Counted from the stretch's first letter, positions 1 to 8,876 are shown. The stretch is DNA of 64,000 bases from Candidatus Gastranaerophilales bacterium (GCA_023663225.1 JAMPHU010000006.1:1-64000); one strand, 5' to 3'. Program-made: numbers and translations. Notes: a model not told the origin generated them from the sequence alone.

Positions 1-141
1 TTGTCAGCTTATGTGCCGCTACGTGTTTCATCGAGCGCAATTTATTGCGCTTACGCAAGCGTGTCCGAATGGGAACAATTACCCCGCTGGAGCGTAACTT
101 TCCGTAACATTTGGGCAACCTGAAAAGGCTGAACTATTACT
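1..141. repeat. Right part of a palindromic intergenic repeat (cut by window edge)
   Basis: This gene-free stretch shares two blocks with the element at 29529-29859: a 19-mer at 5-23 matches 29757-29775 with one mismatch, and a 24-mer at 70-93 matches 29619-29642 with one mismatch. It ends in ggctgaactattac, close to the terminal sequence of the other copies. I infer a second copy of the same intergenic repeat family, entering from upstream. After it, 142-242 holds an A/T-rich stretch with a possible -10 (TATAAT, 193-198) for the first operon. Confidence 0.6.
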
Positions 142-242
142 TGCATTTAGAAAATTTTTTTCAGAAATCTATACAAAGCCAAAAAAATATTATATAATAA
201 CCATATGTGAGCACATTTCCCTGAAAATGGAAGGAGAGGCAA

Positions 243-494
243 ATGTTGGAATTTCGTTATGACACACAGTTGTTGATCGAAGGAGAGGATCTGGACGAGG
301 ACGAGATCAACGATTATATCACGGAGAATTTCAAGGGAGACTGTCTGTTGGCGGTAGGTGATGAAGAGCTGATCAAGATTCATTACCATACCAATGAGCC
401 GTGGAAGTTGCTGGAGTATTGTGCTACGTTGGGAGAGATTTACGATATCGTCGTCGAAGATATGGATAGACAGGCGAGAGGATTACAGGGATGA
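243..494 (+). CDS. Stand-alone FakA/DAK middle-domain-like small protein
   Basis: This 83-residue soluble protein resembles the middle domain of the fatty-acid kinase subunit FakA (YloV, DhaL-fold kinases). The clue is the closing motif GDEELIKIHYHTNEPWKLLE followed by a short helix with EDMDRQ; the FakA middle domain has a similar 'VHVHTNDPGKVLEY..' pattern. Full FakA has about 550 residues, with an N-terminal DhaL kinase domain that is absent here and no room for it upstream. Similar short proteins in Clostridia are often labelled 'kinase to dihydroxyacetone kinase', a name that overstates what they contain. A strong Shine-Dalgarno (ggaaggag) lies 6 bp before the ATG. The stop overlaps the next start (ATGA), so translation is probably coupled to the secreted protein downstream. 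Function is unknown; a binding or regulatory role is more likely than catalysis. Confidence 0.75.
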   Translation: MLEFRYDTQLLIEGEDLDEDEINDYITENFKGDCLLAVGDEELIKIHYHTNEPWKLLEYCATLGEIYDIVVEDMDRQARGLQG

Positions 495-1099
495 TGGAAA
501 GGTTGTGGAGGAGTATGAGAAGGACAAGATCAGTGATGGCGGCCGCCGTCGGCATGTTGGCCGCGATGGCGATGATAGTGGGAGCGGCGATGCCGAAAGT
601 GCACGCAAGCTCCATATATAGACCGGAGGATGTGACGACTGGCGTGACGACAGTAGAAACGGGAGATCATCTGGCGTTCCCCACATGGGAGCCGGTTGCT
701 ACGCAGGGGATGGAGATCCGTTATCTGGACGAGAACGGATATGTGATCAAGACAGAACATACATCAGACAGAAGTGATTATGTGGTTTTGGCATACAGTG
801 CATTAGATGTTGCTGACCCGATATATAGTGATGCCGATGTTTGTTGGGTGATTACTACACAGCCGACAGAGGAGCCCTTGGTATTGAGATGGGATCTGTT
901 TTTATCCACCGGAGGCGGCGTTTCTTCTGGGGATGCCGGCAAACAGGCAATTAGATCACCCGGTGACTACGAGCTGCAGACTGACAAAACATATATTCTG
1001 GAAAACGGTATTTGCCGTGTGCAGGGCGATGCCACAGTCTATGCTAGTCCGGTAGAATTTACCGTGAGTACAGCAGGGAAATACCAGTTTTTCTACTGA
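491..1099 (+). CDS. Secreted protein of unknown function
   Basis: I do not recognise this 202-residue protein. Residues 1-15 are basic (MRRTRS) and are followed by an Ala/Met-rich hydrophobic stretch of about 20 residues ending VHASS, a good Sec signal peptide with cleavage likely after the AxA-like site. The mature part (about 160 residues) is acidic and rich in Thr, Val and Tyr, with alternating beta-type segments and no cysteine-based motif except two scattered Cys; the C-terminus is PVEFTVSTAGKYQFFY, typical of a beta-sandwich edge. The ATG at 491 overlaps the stop of the previous gene by 4 bp; an internal ATG at 515 has a clear GGAGG just upstream and is an alternative start. It is followed by a strong hairpin terminator. 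Confidence 0.7.
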   Translation: MMERLWRSMRRTRSVMAAAVGMLAAMAMIVGAAMPKVHASSIYRPEDVTTGVTTVETGDHLAFPTWEPVATQGMEIRYLDENGYVIKTEHTSDRSDYVVLAYSALDVADPIYSDADVCWVITTQPTEEPLVLRWDLFLSTGGGVSSGDAGKQAIRSPGDYELQTDKTYILENGICRVQGDATVYASPVEFTVSTAGKYQFFY

Positions 1100-1130
1100 T
1101 GAAGGTTTGGCCAAGACGTAATTATATAAC

Positions 1131-1168
1131 AGACTGCGGGAACAAATTCATTTTTGTTCCCGCAGTCT
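1131..1168. terminator. Bidirectional intrinsic terminator
   Basis: Sixteen-base-pair perfect stem (agactgcgggaacaaa / tttgttcccgcagtct) with a 6-nt loop, lying between two convergent genes. The A/T ends of the stem provide T-rich sequence in both directions. Confidence 0.8.
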
Positions 1169-1229
1169 ATGTAACATAAAGGCAGTTCGCGAAGCTGATC
1201 AGCCTGTTGTTTAGGTTCAAAAAATTGCC

Positions 1230-2015
1230 TTAAAGAAAGGGATAAATATGGTTTGCCTCAAGGAACCTTAAAGATTCCGCCTGTCCTTCCACAGAGCTAG
1301 TCTCTACCAGCAGAGAGCTTGTAAGCTGATATTGGCGTGCCATGCGGTTGAACTCTTCCCAATCCAAAGAACCCTGCCCTACTGCCAAGTGCAGATCAGA
1401 TATGCCGTCATTGTCATTGACATGAAGATGGCGAACGTAGGGGTAACTTTGTCTGATCCATTCTGCCACAGGGACGTCCGAGAGGTGTGCATGCGCAATA
1501 TCAAGACATAGATGAACGGTCGGGCAATCTTTGGTGGCCTCTCCAAATGCGGCGAACATTGTCGGACTTAAATCAAACATATTCTCCATAAAAATCTCAA
1601 TATCGGGATAGTCTGTCGCGAGAGCAAGAAAATAGTCGCGATTTTGTTTCAGCCAGTTCTCCTGATAGGGTTTGTCCCGAAAATTGGCGATTAAATTGGT
1701 GTGAAACACAACGCCTCGTATGCCTAATGCTTTAGCGATGTCCATACTCTGTCTCATCCTGTAGTCGGATATCCGGCGAATCTGCGAATCGGCGCTGTGG
1801 ATCACCATATCGAGAAAGGCGCCGTGCAGGGTATCCTTGCTTCTGTCATGGGGCAGCTTGAGATAAAAGGAGATCAAATTGTCGATCTGTTTTGGATCGT
1901 CCAGCACATTCGGAGAATAGAAATCATTGTATTCAAATGCTGCTTGATATTTGTCGGCAAGCGCCAACGACTTGCCTATTTCTTCTCTTTTTGGTATAAT
2001 CTCAATGATAGACAT
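1230..2015 (-). CDS. Sugar-phosphate isomerase/epimerase-like TIM-barrel protein
   Basis: This 261-residue cytoplasmic protein fits the xylose-isomerase-like TIM-barrel superfamily (also AP endonuclease 2). Visible landmarks in order are an early beta strand with FEYNDFY, HGAFLDMVIHS (metal/ligand-side His), VVFHTNLI, IFMENMF (Glu at a strand end), HLCLDIAHAH (Asp and His pair), VRHLHVNDNDG (His-x-His at a strand end) and LLVETSS with a final Glu. These His, Asp and Glu residues at strand ends are the usual divalent-metal ligands. The length of about 260 is typical. It is transcribed alone, convergent with the secreted-protein gene; the ATG at 2015 has a GAGG about 9 bp upstream. The substrate cannot be deduced: no sugar-pathway genes are adjacent. 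Confidence 0.8.
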   Translation of the reverse strand: MSIIEIIPKREEIGKSLALADKYQAAFEYNDFYSPNVLDDPKQIDNLISFYLKLPHDRSKDTLHGAFLDMVIHSADSQIRRISDYRMRQSMDIAKALGIRGVVFHTNLIANFRDKPYQENWLKQNRDYFLALATDYPDIEIFMENMFDLSPTMFAAFGEATKDCPTVHLCLDIAHAHLSDVPVAEWIRQSYPYVRHLHVNDNDGISDLHLAVGQGSLDWEEFNRMARQYQLTSSLLVETSSVEGQAESLRFLEANHIYPFL

Positions 2016-2139
2016 ATATTTTTTACCTCAAAATTCGATATATATATTATAATAATGGATATTGCATTTTTTTGCAATTCTGAGTTTAGAATTTTTGCTA
2101 AATTTGTTTTACAGGAAGGATAGGTGGGTGTTTTAAGAT

Positions 2140-3609
2140 ATGAAGCTGACAGAGAAACAATACGAAGAGATTCTGGAGATGGGCATTTTGCTCACAATCG
2201 AGAAAAACCATAATTGTCTGTTTGAATTGATCATGGAAAATGCCATGAACATTACGAACTGTGACGGCGGTACACTGTATCTGTATGATGAGGGCGAACT
2301 TCATTTTAAGATCATGCGGACTGTCTCGCTGGGCATATATAGAGGCGGTGAGGGGGAAGTGATCGATATGCCGCCCGTGCCGCTCAAGGAAGAGAATGTG
2401 TGTGCGTATTCTGCGATACATGAGGAGATCGTCAACATTGCCGATGTGTATAACAGCGATAAGTTTGATTTTTCCGGCCCTCAGAGATATGATTCTCTGA
2501 CGGGTTATCGGACCAAGTCCATGCTGGTGATCCCCCTGCGGAATCACGACGGGGAATTGATCGGAGTGCTGCAGTTGATCAACGCCATGGAGAACGGGGA
2601 AATTGTGCCTTTTGATTCGGGTTATGAGAAAGTGGTCATGTCTTTAGCTTCCCAGGCGTCTATATCCATATCCAATCTGAGGTATCTGCGTGAGATCAAG
2701 GATATGATGTACTCCTATGTGGAGACGATGGCGACGATCATAGACGAAAGGACTCCTTACAACGGCAGTCATACCAAAAATGTGACGAAGTACGCCGCAG
2801 GCTTTGTAGATTTTCTCAATACAGAGCACGAGGCAGGGAGATTTGCCGAATTTTTTGACGAAAACAGGAAAGAGCAACTGGTGTTGGCGGCGAGTCTCCA
2901 TGACATCGGCAAGATGAGTATTCCGCTCTCCATTATGAATAAGAGCACCAAGCTGGGCGCGTTGATCAAGGATGTGCTGGCGCGGTACAAGCTGTTAAAG
3001 TGTTATTACAAGATCGATTGCTACGAGGGAAGGATCTCCAAGGAGGAGTACGAGCAAAAATGTCGTTACCTGGAGAGTGCGGAGGAATTGGTTAAAAATG
3101 TAGACACGCTGCCCAATCTGCCTGATGAGTTGGAGCCTCAGGTGAGGGAATTGGCCGAGCAGGTGTATGTGGGGGCAGATGGCGAAGAGATTCCGTATTT
3201 GACTGAGGATGAGGCGGTATGTCTGTTGATCAAGAGAGGTACGCTGACGCCTGATGAGAGAAAGATCATGCAAAATCATGTAGTGATCACCAGCAATATT
3301 CTCTCCAAGATCAATTTCAGCACGCATTATAAGAATGTGCCCAGATGGGCGGGAGCGCACCACGAATTTTTGGATGGATCGGGATATCCCAACCATTTGA
3401 CAGCAGAACAAATGCCCACAGAGATCCGCATTTTATCTCTGGTGGACATTTTTGAGGCGCTGATTGCCGTTGACAGGCCCTATAAGAAACCCATGTCTCT
3501 GGAAAAAGCATTTGAAATTTTATTCTCCATGGCGGAGGAAGGCAAACTGGACAAGGAACTGGTCACGATTTATCAGAGGTACATAGAGCAGTTACCTCGT
3601 AAACAGTGA
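2140..3609 (+). CDS. GAF-HD-GYP putative cyclic-di-GMP phosphodiesterase
   Basis: This 489-residue protein has a GAF sensor at about residues 15-180 and an HD-GYP phosphodiesterase domain at about 190-485. The catalytic signatures are present: a first His in NGSHTKNV (about 213), the HD pair in LHDIGK (about 253) and the GYP signature HHEFLDGSGYP (about 407). HD-GYP enzymes hydrolyse cyclic di-GMP, or sometimes cGAMP, usually to GMP. About 105 residues are inserted between the HD motif and the following helix (LTPDERKIMQNH), which normally come close together; the insert is highly charged and helical. There is no membrane segment, so the GAF domain probably senses an intracellular ligand. The gene converges on the CHASE2 cyclase and the two coding regions overlap by 47 bp at their 3' ends. 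Confidence 0.9.
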   Translation: MKLTEKQYEEILEMGILLTIEKNHNCLFELIMENAMNITNCDGGTLYLYDEGELHFKIMRTVSLGIYRGGEGEVIDMPPVPLKEENVCAYSAIHEEIVNIADVYNSDKFDFSGPQRYDSLTGYRTKSMLVIPLRNHDGELIGVLQLINAMENGEIVPFDSGYEKVVMSLASQASISISNLRYLREIKDMMYSYVETMATIIDERTPYNGSHTKNVTKYAAGFVDFLNTEHEAGRFAEFFDENRKEQLVLAASLHDIGKMSIPLSIMNKSTKLGALIKDVLARYKLLKCYYKIDCYEGRISKEEYEQKCRYLESAEELVKNVDTLPNLPDELEPQVRELAEQVYVGADGEEIPYLTEDEAVCLLIKRGTLTPDERKIMQNHVVITSNILSKINFSTHYKNVPRWAGAHHEFLDGSGYPNHLTAEQMPTEIRILSLVDIFEALIAVDRPYKKPMSLEKAFEILFSMAEEGKLDKELVTIYQRYIEQLPRKQ

Positions 3610-5362
3610 TCTCGTTTTGTTTACCCTTTAAGTGCAGACTGCCGATTTCATTGGCGCTGATACGGTCTTTCAGGATCTCATACACATCTGAGCTGATGAG
3701 GACTTGGCCGCTGGCAGCGCTGCCTTCCAGGCGGGAAGCGGTATTTACCGTGTCGCCGATGGCGGTGTAATCCATGCGGAAACCGCATCCAACGTTCCCC
3801 ACGACAGCAGGGCCACAGTGTACGCCAACGCCGAAACTGACGGTTCGGCCAAAGAGTTTCTGCAGTCTGGCATTGAGCTCGGCTGTACCGTCTACAATAT
3901 CCTTGGCGGCCTGTACCGCCCGAAACACATAGTCATCCAGATCAAAAGGGGCATTAAAAATTGCCATAGTGGCGTCGCCGATGAATTTATCCAAGGTTCC
4001 GCCATTCTTAAAAATAGCGTTTGTGGTAAGCTCCAGATATTCGTTCAAAATACCTACCACTTGCTCCGGTGCGAGCGCTTCCGACATGGTGGTAAAACTT
4101 CTGATATCTACAAACAATACTGCGATATCGCGGTTTTCTCCTCCCAGTGTGATCTCAAATTTATCCTGTTTGACCAGTTCGTCTACCACCTGAGGCGCCA
4201 CATACTTTTTGAAAGCAGTCACCACACGGTTACGGCGCAGGCGCTCTTCCACATAGCGGCTGACAAGATCGATCAGATAGAGAATGATCATAATGAGCGG
4301 TAGTGTGAACAGGGAGAGTTCGATGCCGTGCCCATAGAGCAGTTTGCCTGTCAGCATCCAAAGTCCAATCACAAGTAGTCCTGCGATCATGCCTGGAGCA
4401 ATTTTGGTCTTTTTTAATAGCAGATAGTACAGACAAGCCAGTGCTGCCACCAGGAGAGCTGTCACAAGGGGATTGGCCTCCTGTCCGGTGCGGCCCTCCA
4501 GGAGCGCTTCCACCAGATTGGCGTGAATCTCTACTCCGTACATCTGTGTGGAGCGGTCAACAGGGGTGTTGAACGCGTCCTGCATACCGGGGGCGTAAGC
4601 GCCCACCAGTACGATGCAATCTTTAAATGTCCTGGCATCCACTGTGCCTTCCAATACATCTACCAGTGATACGGTCTCATAACTGCCAGGCTTGCCGGAG
4701 TAGTGAAAGAGAAAATCATTGTAACTGCCAAGGGGCGGCTCGGAAACGGGCAGCCCTTTTCTGGTGCAATATAGTTGATAAATGGCAGAAGAAAGGCTGT
4801 CTATGCGATCGTCACCATACATGCGATAAAGGATTGCTCGTCTGATATAGCTATCGCTGTCCGGTGAAGTGTTGGCGAAGCCGATATGTGTGTTAGCGAG
4901 CAGTCCGTTGAAGGGAAATTCCACAGAAGTAATATGGAGTTTGTTCTCCCAAAGCTGGTCGTTCTCATTGGTCTCCAACACAGTATCATTGACGATATTG
5001 ACCGCGGTCACGATATTATCAGAGCCCTCACAGGCGGCCGCCAAAAGGGCATCTGTCTCGGGATCGCTGTCGCCGATAAACATAACATCGAAGCCTATAA
5101 CGGCTGGTTTGCTCTCCTCGGCTCCATTTAAAACTGTGATTAATTCCGCCGATTTGGCTCTTGACCAAGAGGCGAACGTGCCGTAAGCTCCTAAAGTTTT
5201 TTCGTCAATGGTGATAATTCGGATATTGTTGTTGGTGCCGGACGGGGTTTGATAAACCCCGTCCATCACCCATCTGTCGATTGCATGAAACAGGTCGTAA
5301 AAACTGATCAGAAAGCTGATTACCAGTACTAGAAGCGCCTGTAAATATATTTTTTTCTTCAT
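3563..5362 (-). CDS. CHASE2-domain class III adenylate cyclase
   Basis: This 599-residue membrane enzyme has one N-terminal transmembrane helix, an extracytoplasmic CHASE2 sensor (about residues 25-290), three closely spaced helices (about 300-375) and a C-terminal class III nucleotide cyclase domain (about 405-590). Both metal-binding Asp residues are present (FVDIRSFT and KFIGDATMAIF), as are the transition-state Asn and Arg (NTASR). The Lys in TLDKFIGD and the Thr in DYTAIGDTVN match the purine-specifying positions of adenylate rather than guanylate cyclases, so cAMP is the expected product. It lies 24 bp downstream of the FecR-domain gene on the same strand. CHASE2 cyclases next to FecR proteins recur in bacteria, suggesting that the pair senses one envelope signal. 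The start has the usual MKKK positive-inside N-terminus. Confidence 0.9.
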   Translation of the reverse strand: MKKKIYLQALLVLVISFLISFYDLFHAIDRWVMDGVYQTPSGTNNNIRIITIDEKTLGAYGTFASWSRAKSAELITVLNGAEESKPAVIGFDVMFIGDSDPETDALLAAACEGSDNIVTAVNIVNDTVLETNENDQLWENKLHITSVEFPFNGLLANTHIGFANTSPDSDSYIRRAILYRMYGDDRIDSLSSAIYQLYCTRKGLPVSEPPLGSYNDFLFHYSGKPGSYETVSLVDVLEGTVDARTFKDCIVLVGAYAPGMQDAFNTPVDRSTQMYGVEIHANLVEALLEGRTGQEANPLVTALLVAALACLYYLLLKKTKIAPGMIAGLLVIGLWMLTGKLLYGHGIELSLFTLPLIMIILYLIDLVSRYVEERLRRNRVVTAFKKYVAPQVVDELVKQDKFEITLGGENRDIAVLFVDIRSFTTMSEALAPEQVVGILNEYLELTTNAIFKNGGTLDKFIGDATMAIFNAPFDLDDYVFRAVQAAKDIVDGTAELNARLQKLFGRTVSFGVGVHCGPAVVGNVGCGFRMDYTAIGDTVNTASRLEGSAASGQVLISSDVYEILKDRISANEIGSLHLKGKQNEITVYEVTALCTSDKS

Positions 5363-5386
5363 TAATTTGGTATCCTTTAAACCGCT

Positions 5387-6868
5387 CTATCGATAGTACA
5401 GTGTCAGATCTGCTGTGACGGCGCAATCAAAATCGAAGGCGTTGCCCGACGCGTCACACCAGATGGAACCTCCCACAGGGGAAAGCAGAGGTCTTTGCGC
5501 CTGTGCGCCGGAAACGACATACTGTGTGCCGAACAGGTTGCCGGAAGCATCCATGAAAGTCACCGTGTAATAATGTTGATGATCTGGCTGGTCGGGATCG
5601 CTCGGTTGATCAGGCCGATTCGGCTGGTCAGGTTGGCTCGGCTGATCAGGACGATCTGGTTGATCAGGTTGGCTTGGCTGGTCAGGACTATCTGGTAGAA
5701 CCGGCTGGCTTGGCTGGTCAGGACTATCTGGCTGATTCGGCTGGCTCGGCTGATCAGGACTATCGGAATCATCAGGATAGTCTGAATCATCCGACAACGA
5801 CGGCTGAACAGGCTCCTGTACAGCCGTAGTAGCATTGCCATTGTTCGCAGCGGCGCTGCTTGCCGGAACAGAAGGTTTGCTGTTCGTGGAAGAGGCAGTA
5901 TTGTTTGCCTGAGCGCTGCTTGCCGGAGCAGAAGGTTTGCTGCTCGCGGAAGAGGAGGTATTGCCCGTGTTGGGACGGGTAGCCGCCTGTGACGAGGATG
6001 TTGTAGAATCCTGTCCGTTCGAAGACGCAGAAGGTTTTGCAGCCTCTGTCGTCTCGGGAGTGACCTGCGCCTGTGCAGGATTTACAATGGCATCTGTCTG
6101 CTGGGAAGCGGACTTTTCCTCGTAAAGTTGTTCCAAAATCTCCTGAGTAACAGAAAGATTGTTCAGTCGGCCGGTTTGATAGATGTCAAGGATACATGCC
6201 AAAGCGTCGGCGGGAAGATCCTCATAAGAAATCTCGGCCGGAGTGCATACAGGATCAGAATGGGCATCCGGTTTGCTGATATTGAGAGCCTCGCCGGCAC
6301 CCACAAGGATGGTCTCACTAGAAACTGTACCGTCGCTCAAGACGGGTGCTGATGCAACTTGGCCATCCAATACGATCAGATTCACATTGGAAGCTTCCCC
6401 CTCTTGCGTCAGAGCTACTCTAAACACTGTGCCGCGCACCGCCATGACGGAAGTGGGCGTGCTGAGTTCATAGGAAGAATTTGCACTCAGTTTATTGTCG
6501 ATCTCGTTCAGAACAGCGCCGCATACCAACTCAATCTCGGTCTTGCTGTCAGTGCTGTCGCCGGTGGCATGTAGACAAATCTCTGTGCCCGCCTCCAAAG
6601 TGACATACTTGTCATTATCCAAAAGCAGACGTATGTATCCGCCGTCACCCACCAGGATGCGGTCTCCGTTTTCCAAGTGCATCCCCTGGTAAGCGTCTAA
6701 TGTTGTGCCGTCCCTGGTGACATTGGCGGAAGCGTTTAACTCAAACACCGAAATATCTCGGTAAGTATCTGTCTGGCCGTTCAGTTTCAGGATCATGACT
6801 ACAGCAGCGACCAGTACAACTGCAGCGGCGGCAATACCTCCCGCCAGAGTAAGCTTTCTTTTATCCAT
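5387..6868 (-). CDS. Membrane-anchored FecR-domain protein with Pro/Asp/Gln-rich stalk
   Basis: This protein of 493 residues begins at the ATG at 6868, which has AAGGAG exactly 9 bp upstream; the frame is open further but lacks a good ribosome site there. Order: signal anchor (about residues 8-28), FecR domain (about 40-190; landmarks DGTTLDAYQGMHLENGDR and SVMAVRGTVFRV), a Ser/Ala/Thr-rich linker, then a low-complexity stretch (about 355-430) built from PDQPSQP-type heptads, and a C-terminal module of about 60 residues (YTVTFMDASGN) that resembles Listeria-Bacteroides type surface repeats. No sortase motif is visible. FecR domains usually bind or sense at the outer face. The CHASE2 cyclase gene follows after 24 bp, so the two probably form one signalling unit. 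Repeat units are prone to copy-number change. Confidence 0.85.
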   Translation of the reverse strand: MDKRKLTLAGGIAAAAVVLVAAVVMILKLNGQTDTYRDISVFELNASANVTRDGTTLDAYQGMHLENGDRILVGDGGYIRLLLDNDKYVTLEAGTEICLHATGDSTDSKTEIELVCGAVLNEIDNKLSANSSYELSTPTSVMAVRGTVFRVALTQEGEASNVNLIVLDGQVASAPVLSDGTVSSETILVGAGEALNISKPDAHSDPVCTPAEISYEDLPADALACILDIYQTGRLNNLSVTQEILEQLYEEKSASQQTDAIVNPAQAQVTPETTEAAKPSASSNGQDSTTSSSQAATRPNTGNTSSSASSKPSAPASSAQANNTASSTNSKPSVPASSAAANNGNATTAVQEPVQPSLSDDSDYPDDSDSPDQPSQPNQPDSPDQPSQPVLPDSPDQPSQPDQPDRPDQPSQPDQPNRPDQPSDPDQPDHQHYYTVTFMDASGNLFGTQYVVSGAQAQRPLLSPVGGSIWCDASGNAFDFDCAVTADLTLYYR

Positions 6869-6999
6869 CGTGAACATCTCCTTACTTTGTAAAGCTAATA
6901 TATTTATCATTTCTAATAATATAAAATATTTGGCGTTTCGTAAAGCGGTAAAATTAAAATTAATGGGATTTTTTTGCATTTATAATTTGTCATAATAAA

Positions 7000-7026
7000 A
7001 GAGGGGCTGTCGTGTGACACCCCTCT
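7000..7026 (-). terminator. Intrinsic terminator of the Amt-PII gene
   Basis: On the minus strand AGAGGGG-TGTC pairs with GACA-CCCCTCT (one bulged G) and is followed by TTTTATTAT. It begins 13 bp past the stop of the ammonium transporter gene. Confidence 0.8.
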
Positions 7027-7038
7027 TGTCCAATCGAT

Positions 7039-8799
7039 TTATTCTACATCCTGCAGGGCTTCGTATCCCTCTTCACCTGTGCGGACTTTTACTACATTCT
7101 CCACATCGTACACAAAGATCTTGCCGTCCCCGATATGGCCTGTGTAAAGCACTTTTTTGGCGGTCTCGATCACAGTGCGCACGGGAACCTTACTGACCAC
7201 GACATCTACCTGGATCTTGGGCAGCAGAGTGGCCTCCATTTGTACGCCGCGGTAATACTCCGGTTTGCCTTTCTGCACGCCGCATCCCAACACATGGGAG
7301 ACTGTCATGCCTGTAATGCCAATATTCATCATGGCGCTCTTTAAAACCTCAAACCGCGATTCTCTGCACACGATCTCAATTTTGGTGAATTTAGGCGTAT
7401 TCTCCGATCCTTCTGTAAAAGAAGGAACCTTTTTCACCGGAATTGCCTCCGCTGCGGGTACATCGCCGGTGACGACCACCGCGTTTTCAAAACCGTAGTC
7501 CAGACTCGATACGGCGGGGGCAAAATCTGCATACGCGCTGGGCAGGCCGTGTTCGGAACTGTCCAGTCCTTTCAATTCTTCCTCTACAGAGACGCGCAGG
7601 CCGATCGTCTTTTTGATTACCAGGAATACAAGCGTCATCAGTACTGCTGACCAGACTAAAATTGCCACAATGCCCAGAAGTTGAACGCCAAACAGGCGGA
7701 AATTACCTGTGTAGAGCAAACCCTCCAAACCGGCCGGAGCGTTGGGAGCGGCTAAAAGGCCTACTGCCAGAGTGCCCCAGATTCCGTTGGCGAGATGCAC
7801 GCCCACAGCGCCCACGGGATCGTCAATATGTAACTTCAGATCCAAAAATTCTACGACGACTACCACCAGGATACCGGACACAATACCCACTACAATGGAG
7901 CCTGCGGCGTCCAGCGCGTCGCATCCGGCTGTGATGCCCACCAGACCGGCCAGCGAGGCGTTAAGGCACATAGACACGTCGGGTTTGCCGTTTTTGATCC
8001 AAGTGTAGATCATGGTGGTGCAGGTTGCTACCGCCGGAGCGATGGTGGTGGTCAGGAAAATAGAAGCGAGAGAGCTTCCGCTCCATGCCGCCGCACCGTT
8101 AAAGCCGTACCAGCCGAACCAGAGAATGAAGCAGCCAAGCGCCCCCAGCGTAATGGAATGTCCGGGAATGGCGTTTACCTTTTTTACCTTGCCCGCGCTG
8201 TCCTTCACATACTTGCCCAGACGAGGGCCGACCATAATAGCACCGATCAGAGCGGTGATGCCGCCTACCGAGTGGATAGCCGCAGATCCCGCAAAATCAT
8301 GGAATCCCATCTGCGCCAGCCATCCCTGAGAGTTCCACACCCATCCGGCCTCGACGGGGTAAACAAAGAGGGAGATCGCGCCGGAATAAATACAGTAGGA
8401 GATAAATTTCGTTCTCTCCGCCATGGCGCCGGACACGATGGTAGCTGCGGTCGCGCAGAATACCAGATTAAACACAAAACTGGAGGCGTTTCCCTGTATG
8501 AAACCGCCAAAATCTGTGAAGATTCCAAGATTCGGGATGCCGATAAAGCCAAAAGCGTAGTCCTCCGCCATCATCAGGCCGAACCCCAGCGCCACGAACA
8601 TCACCGTGCCAATACAAAAGTCCATCAAATTCTTCATAATGATATTTCCGGCGTTCTTGGCCCTGGTAAAGCCGGTCTCCACCATTGCAAATCCTGCTTG
8701 CATAAAGAATACCAGAGCGGCGCCGATCAAAAACCATACGCCAAATACTTCGCCTGTGACAGCCTCCTGCACAAGCCTTGTCAAATCCTCTACTGCCAT
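7039..8799 (-). CDS. amt: Ammonium transporter fused to a C-terminal P-II regulatory domain
   Basis: This fusion of 586 residues starts at the ATG at 8799, chosen because AGGAGG lies 9 bp upstream. Residues about 10-425 are an Amt/MEP/Rh ammonium channel with about 11 membrane helices; family landmarks are FFMQAGFAMVETG and ANGIWGTLAVG, and the pore His pair is expected in HDFAGSAAIHSVGG and in VHLANG. After a linker of about 50 residues comes a GlnB/GlnK-like P-II domain (about 465-580; FTKIEIVCRESRFEVLKSAM and HIGDGKIFVYDVENVVKVRTGE). Separate P-II proteins bind ATP, ADP and 2-oxoglutarate and plug Amt trimers when nitrogen is plentiful; here the regulator is tethered to the channel. The tyrosine of the T-loop (EYYRGVQ) is present. 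The gene is monocistronic and has its own terminator. Confidence 0.93.
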   Translation of the reverse strand: MAVEDLTRLVQEAVTGEVFGVWFLIGAALVFFMQAGFAMVETGFTRAKNAGNIIMKNLMDFCIGTVMFVALGFGLMMAEDYAFGFIGIPNLGIFTDFGGFIQGNASSFVFNLVFCATAATIVSGAMAERTKFISYCIYSGAISLFVYPVEAGWVWNSQGWLAQMGFHDFAGSAAIHSVGGITALIGAIMVGPRLGKYVKDSAGKVKKVNAIPGHSITLGALGCFILWFGWYGFNGAAAWSGSSLASIFLTTTIAPAVATCTTMIYTWIKNGKPDVSMCLNASLAGLVGITAGCDALDAAGSIVVGIVSGILVVVVVEFLDLKLHIDDPVGAVGVHLANGIWGTLAVGLLAAPNAPAGLEGLLYTGNFRLFGVQLLGIVAILVWSAVLMTLVFLVIKKTIGLRVSVEEELKGLDSSEHGLPSAYADFAPAVSSLDYGFENAVVVTGDVPAAEAIPVKKVPSFTEGSENTPKFTKIEIVCRESRFEVLKSAMMNIGITGMTVSHVLGCGVQKGKPEYYRGVQMEATLLPKIQVDVVVSKVPVRTVIETAKKVLYTGHIGDGKIFVYDVENVVKVRTGEEGYEALQDVE

Positions 8800-8876
8800 T
8801 TTCATCATCCTCCTCACTATCGTGTCTCACGGCAGACTGACTGTCAGTCTTTCGCCGTCTGTGATAGAAACAAAGA

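Noticed and set aside
5560-5841. Open frames inside the FecR repeat region in other phases
   Set aside because: They arise from the repetitive PDQPSQP coding sequence, not from independent genes.
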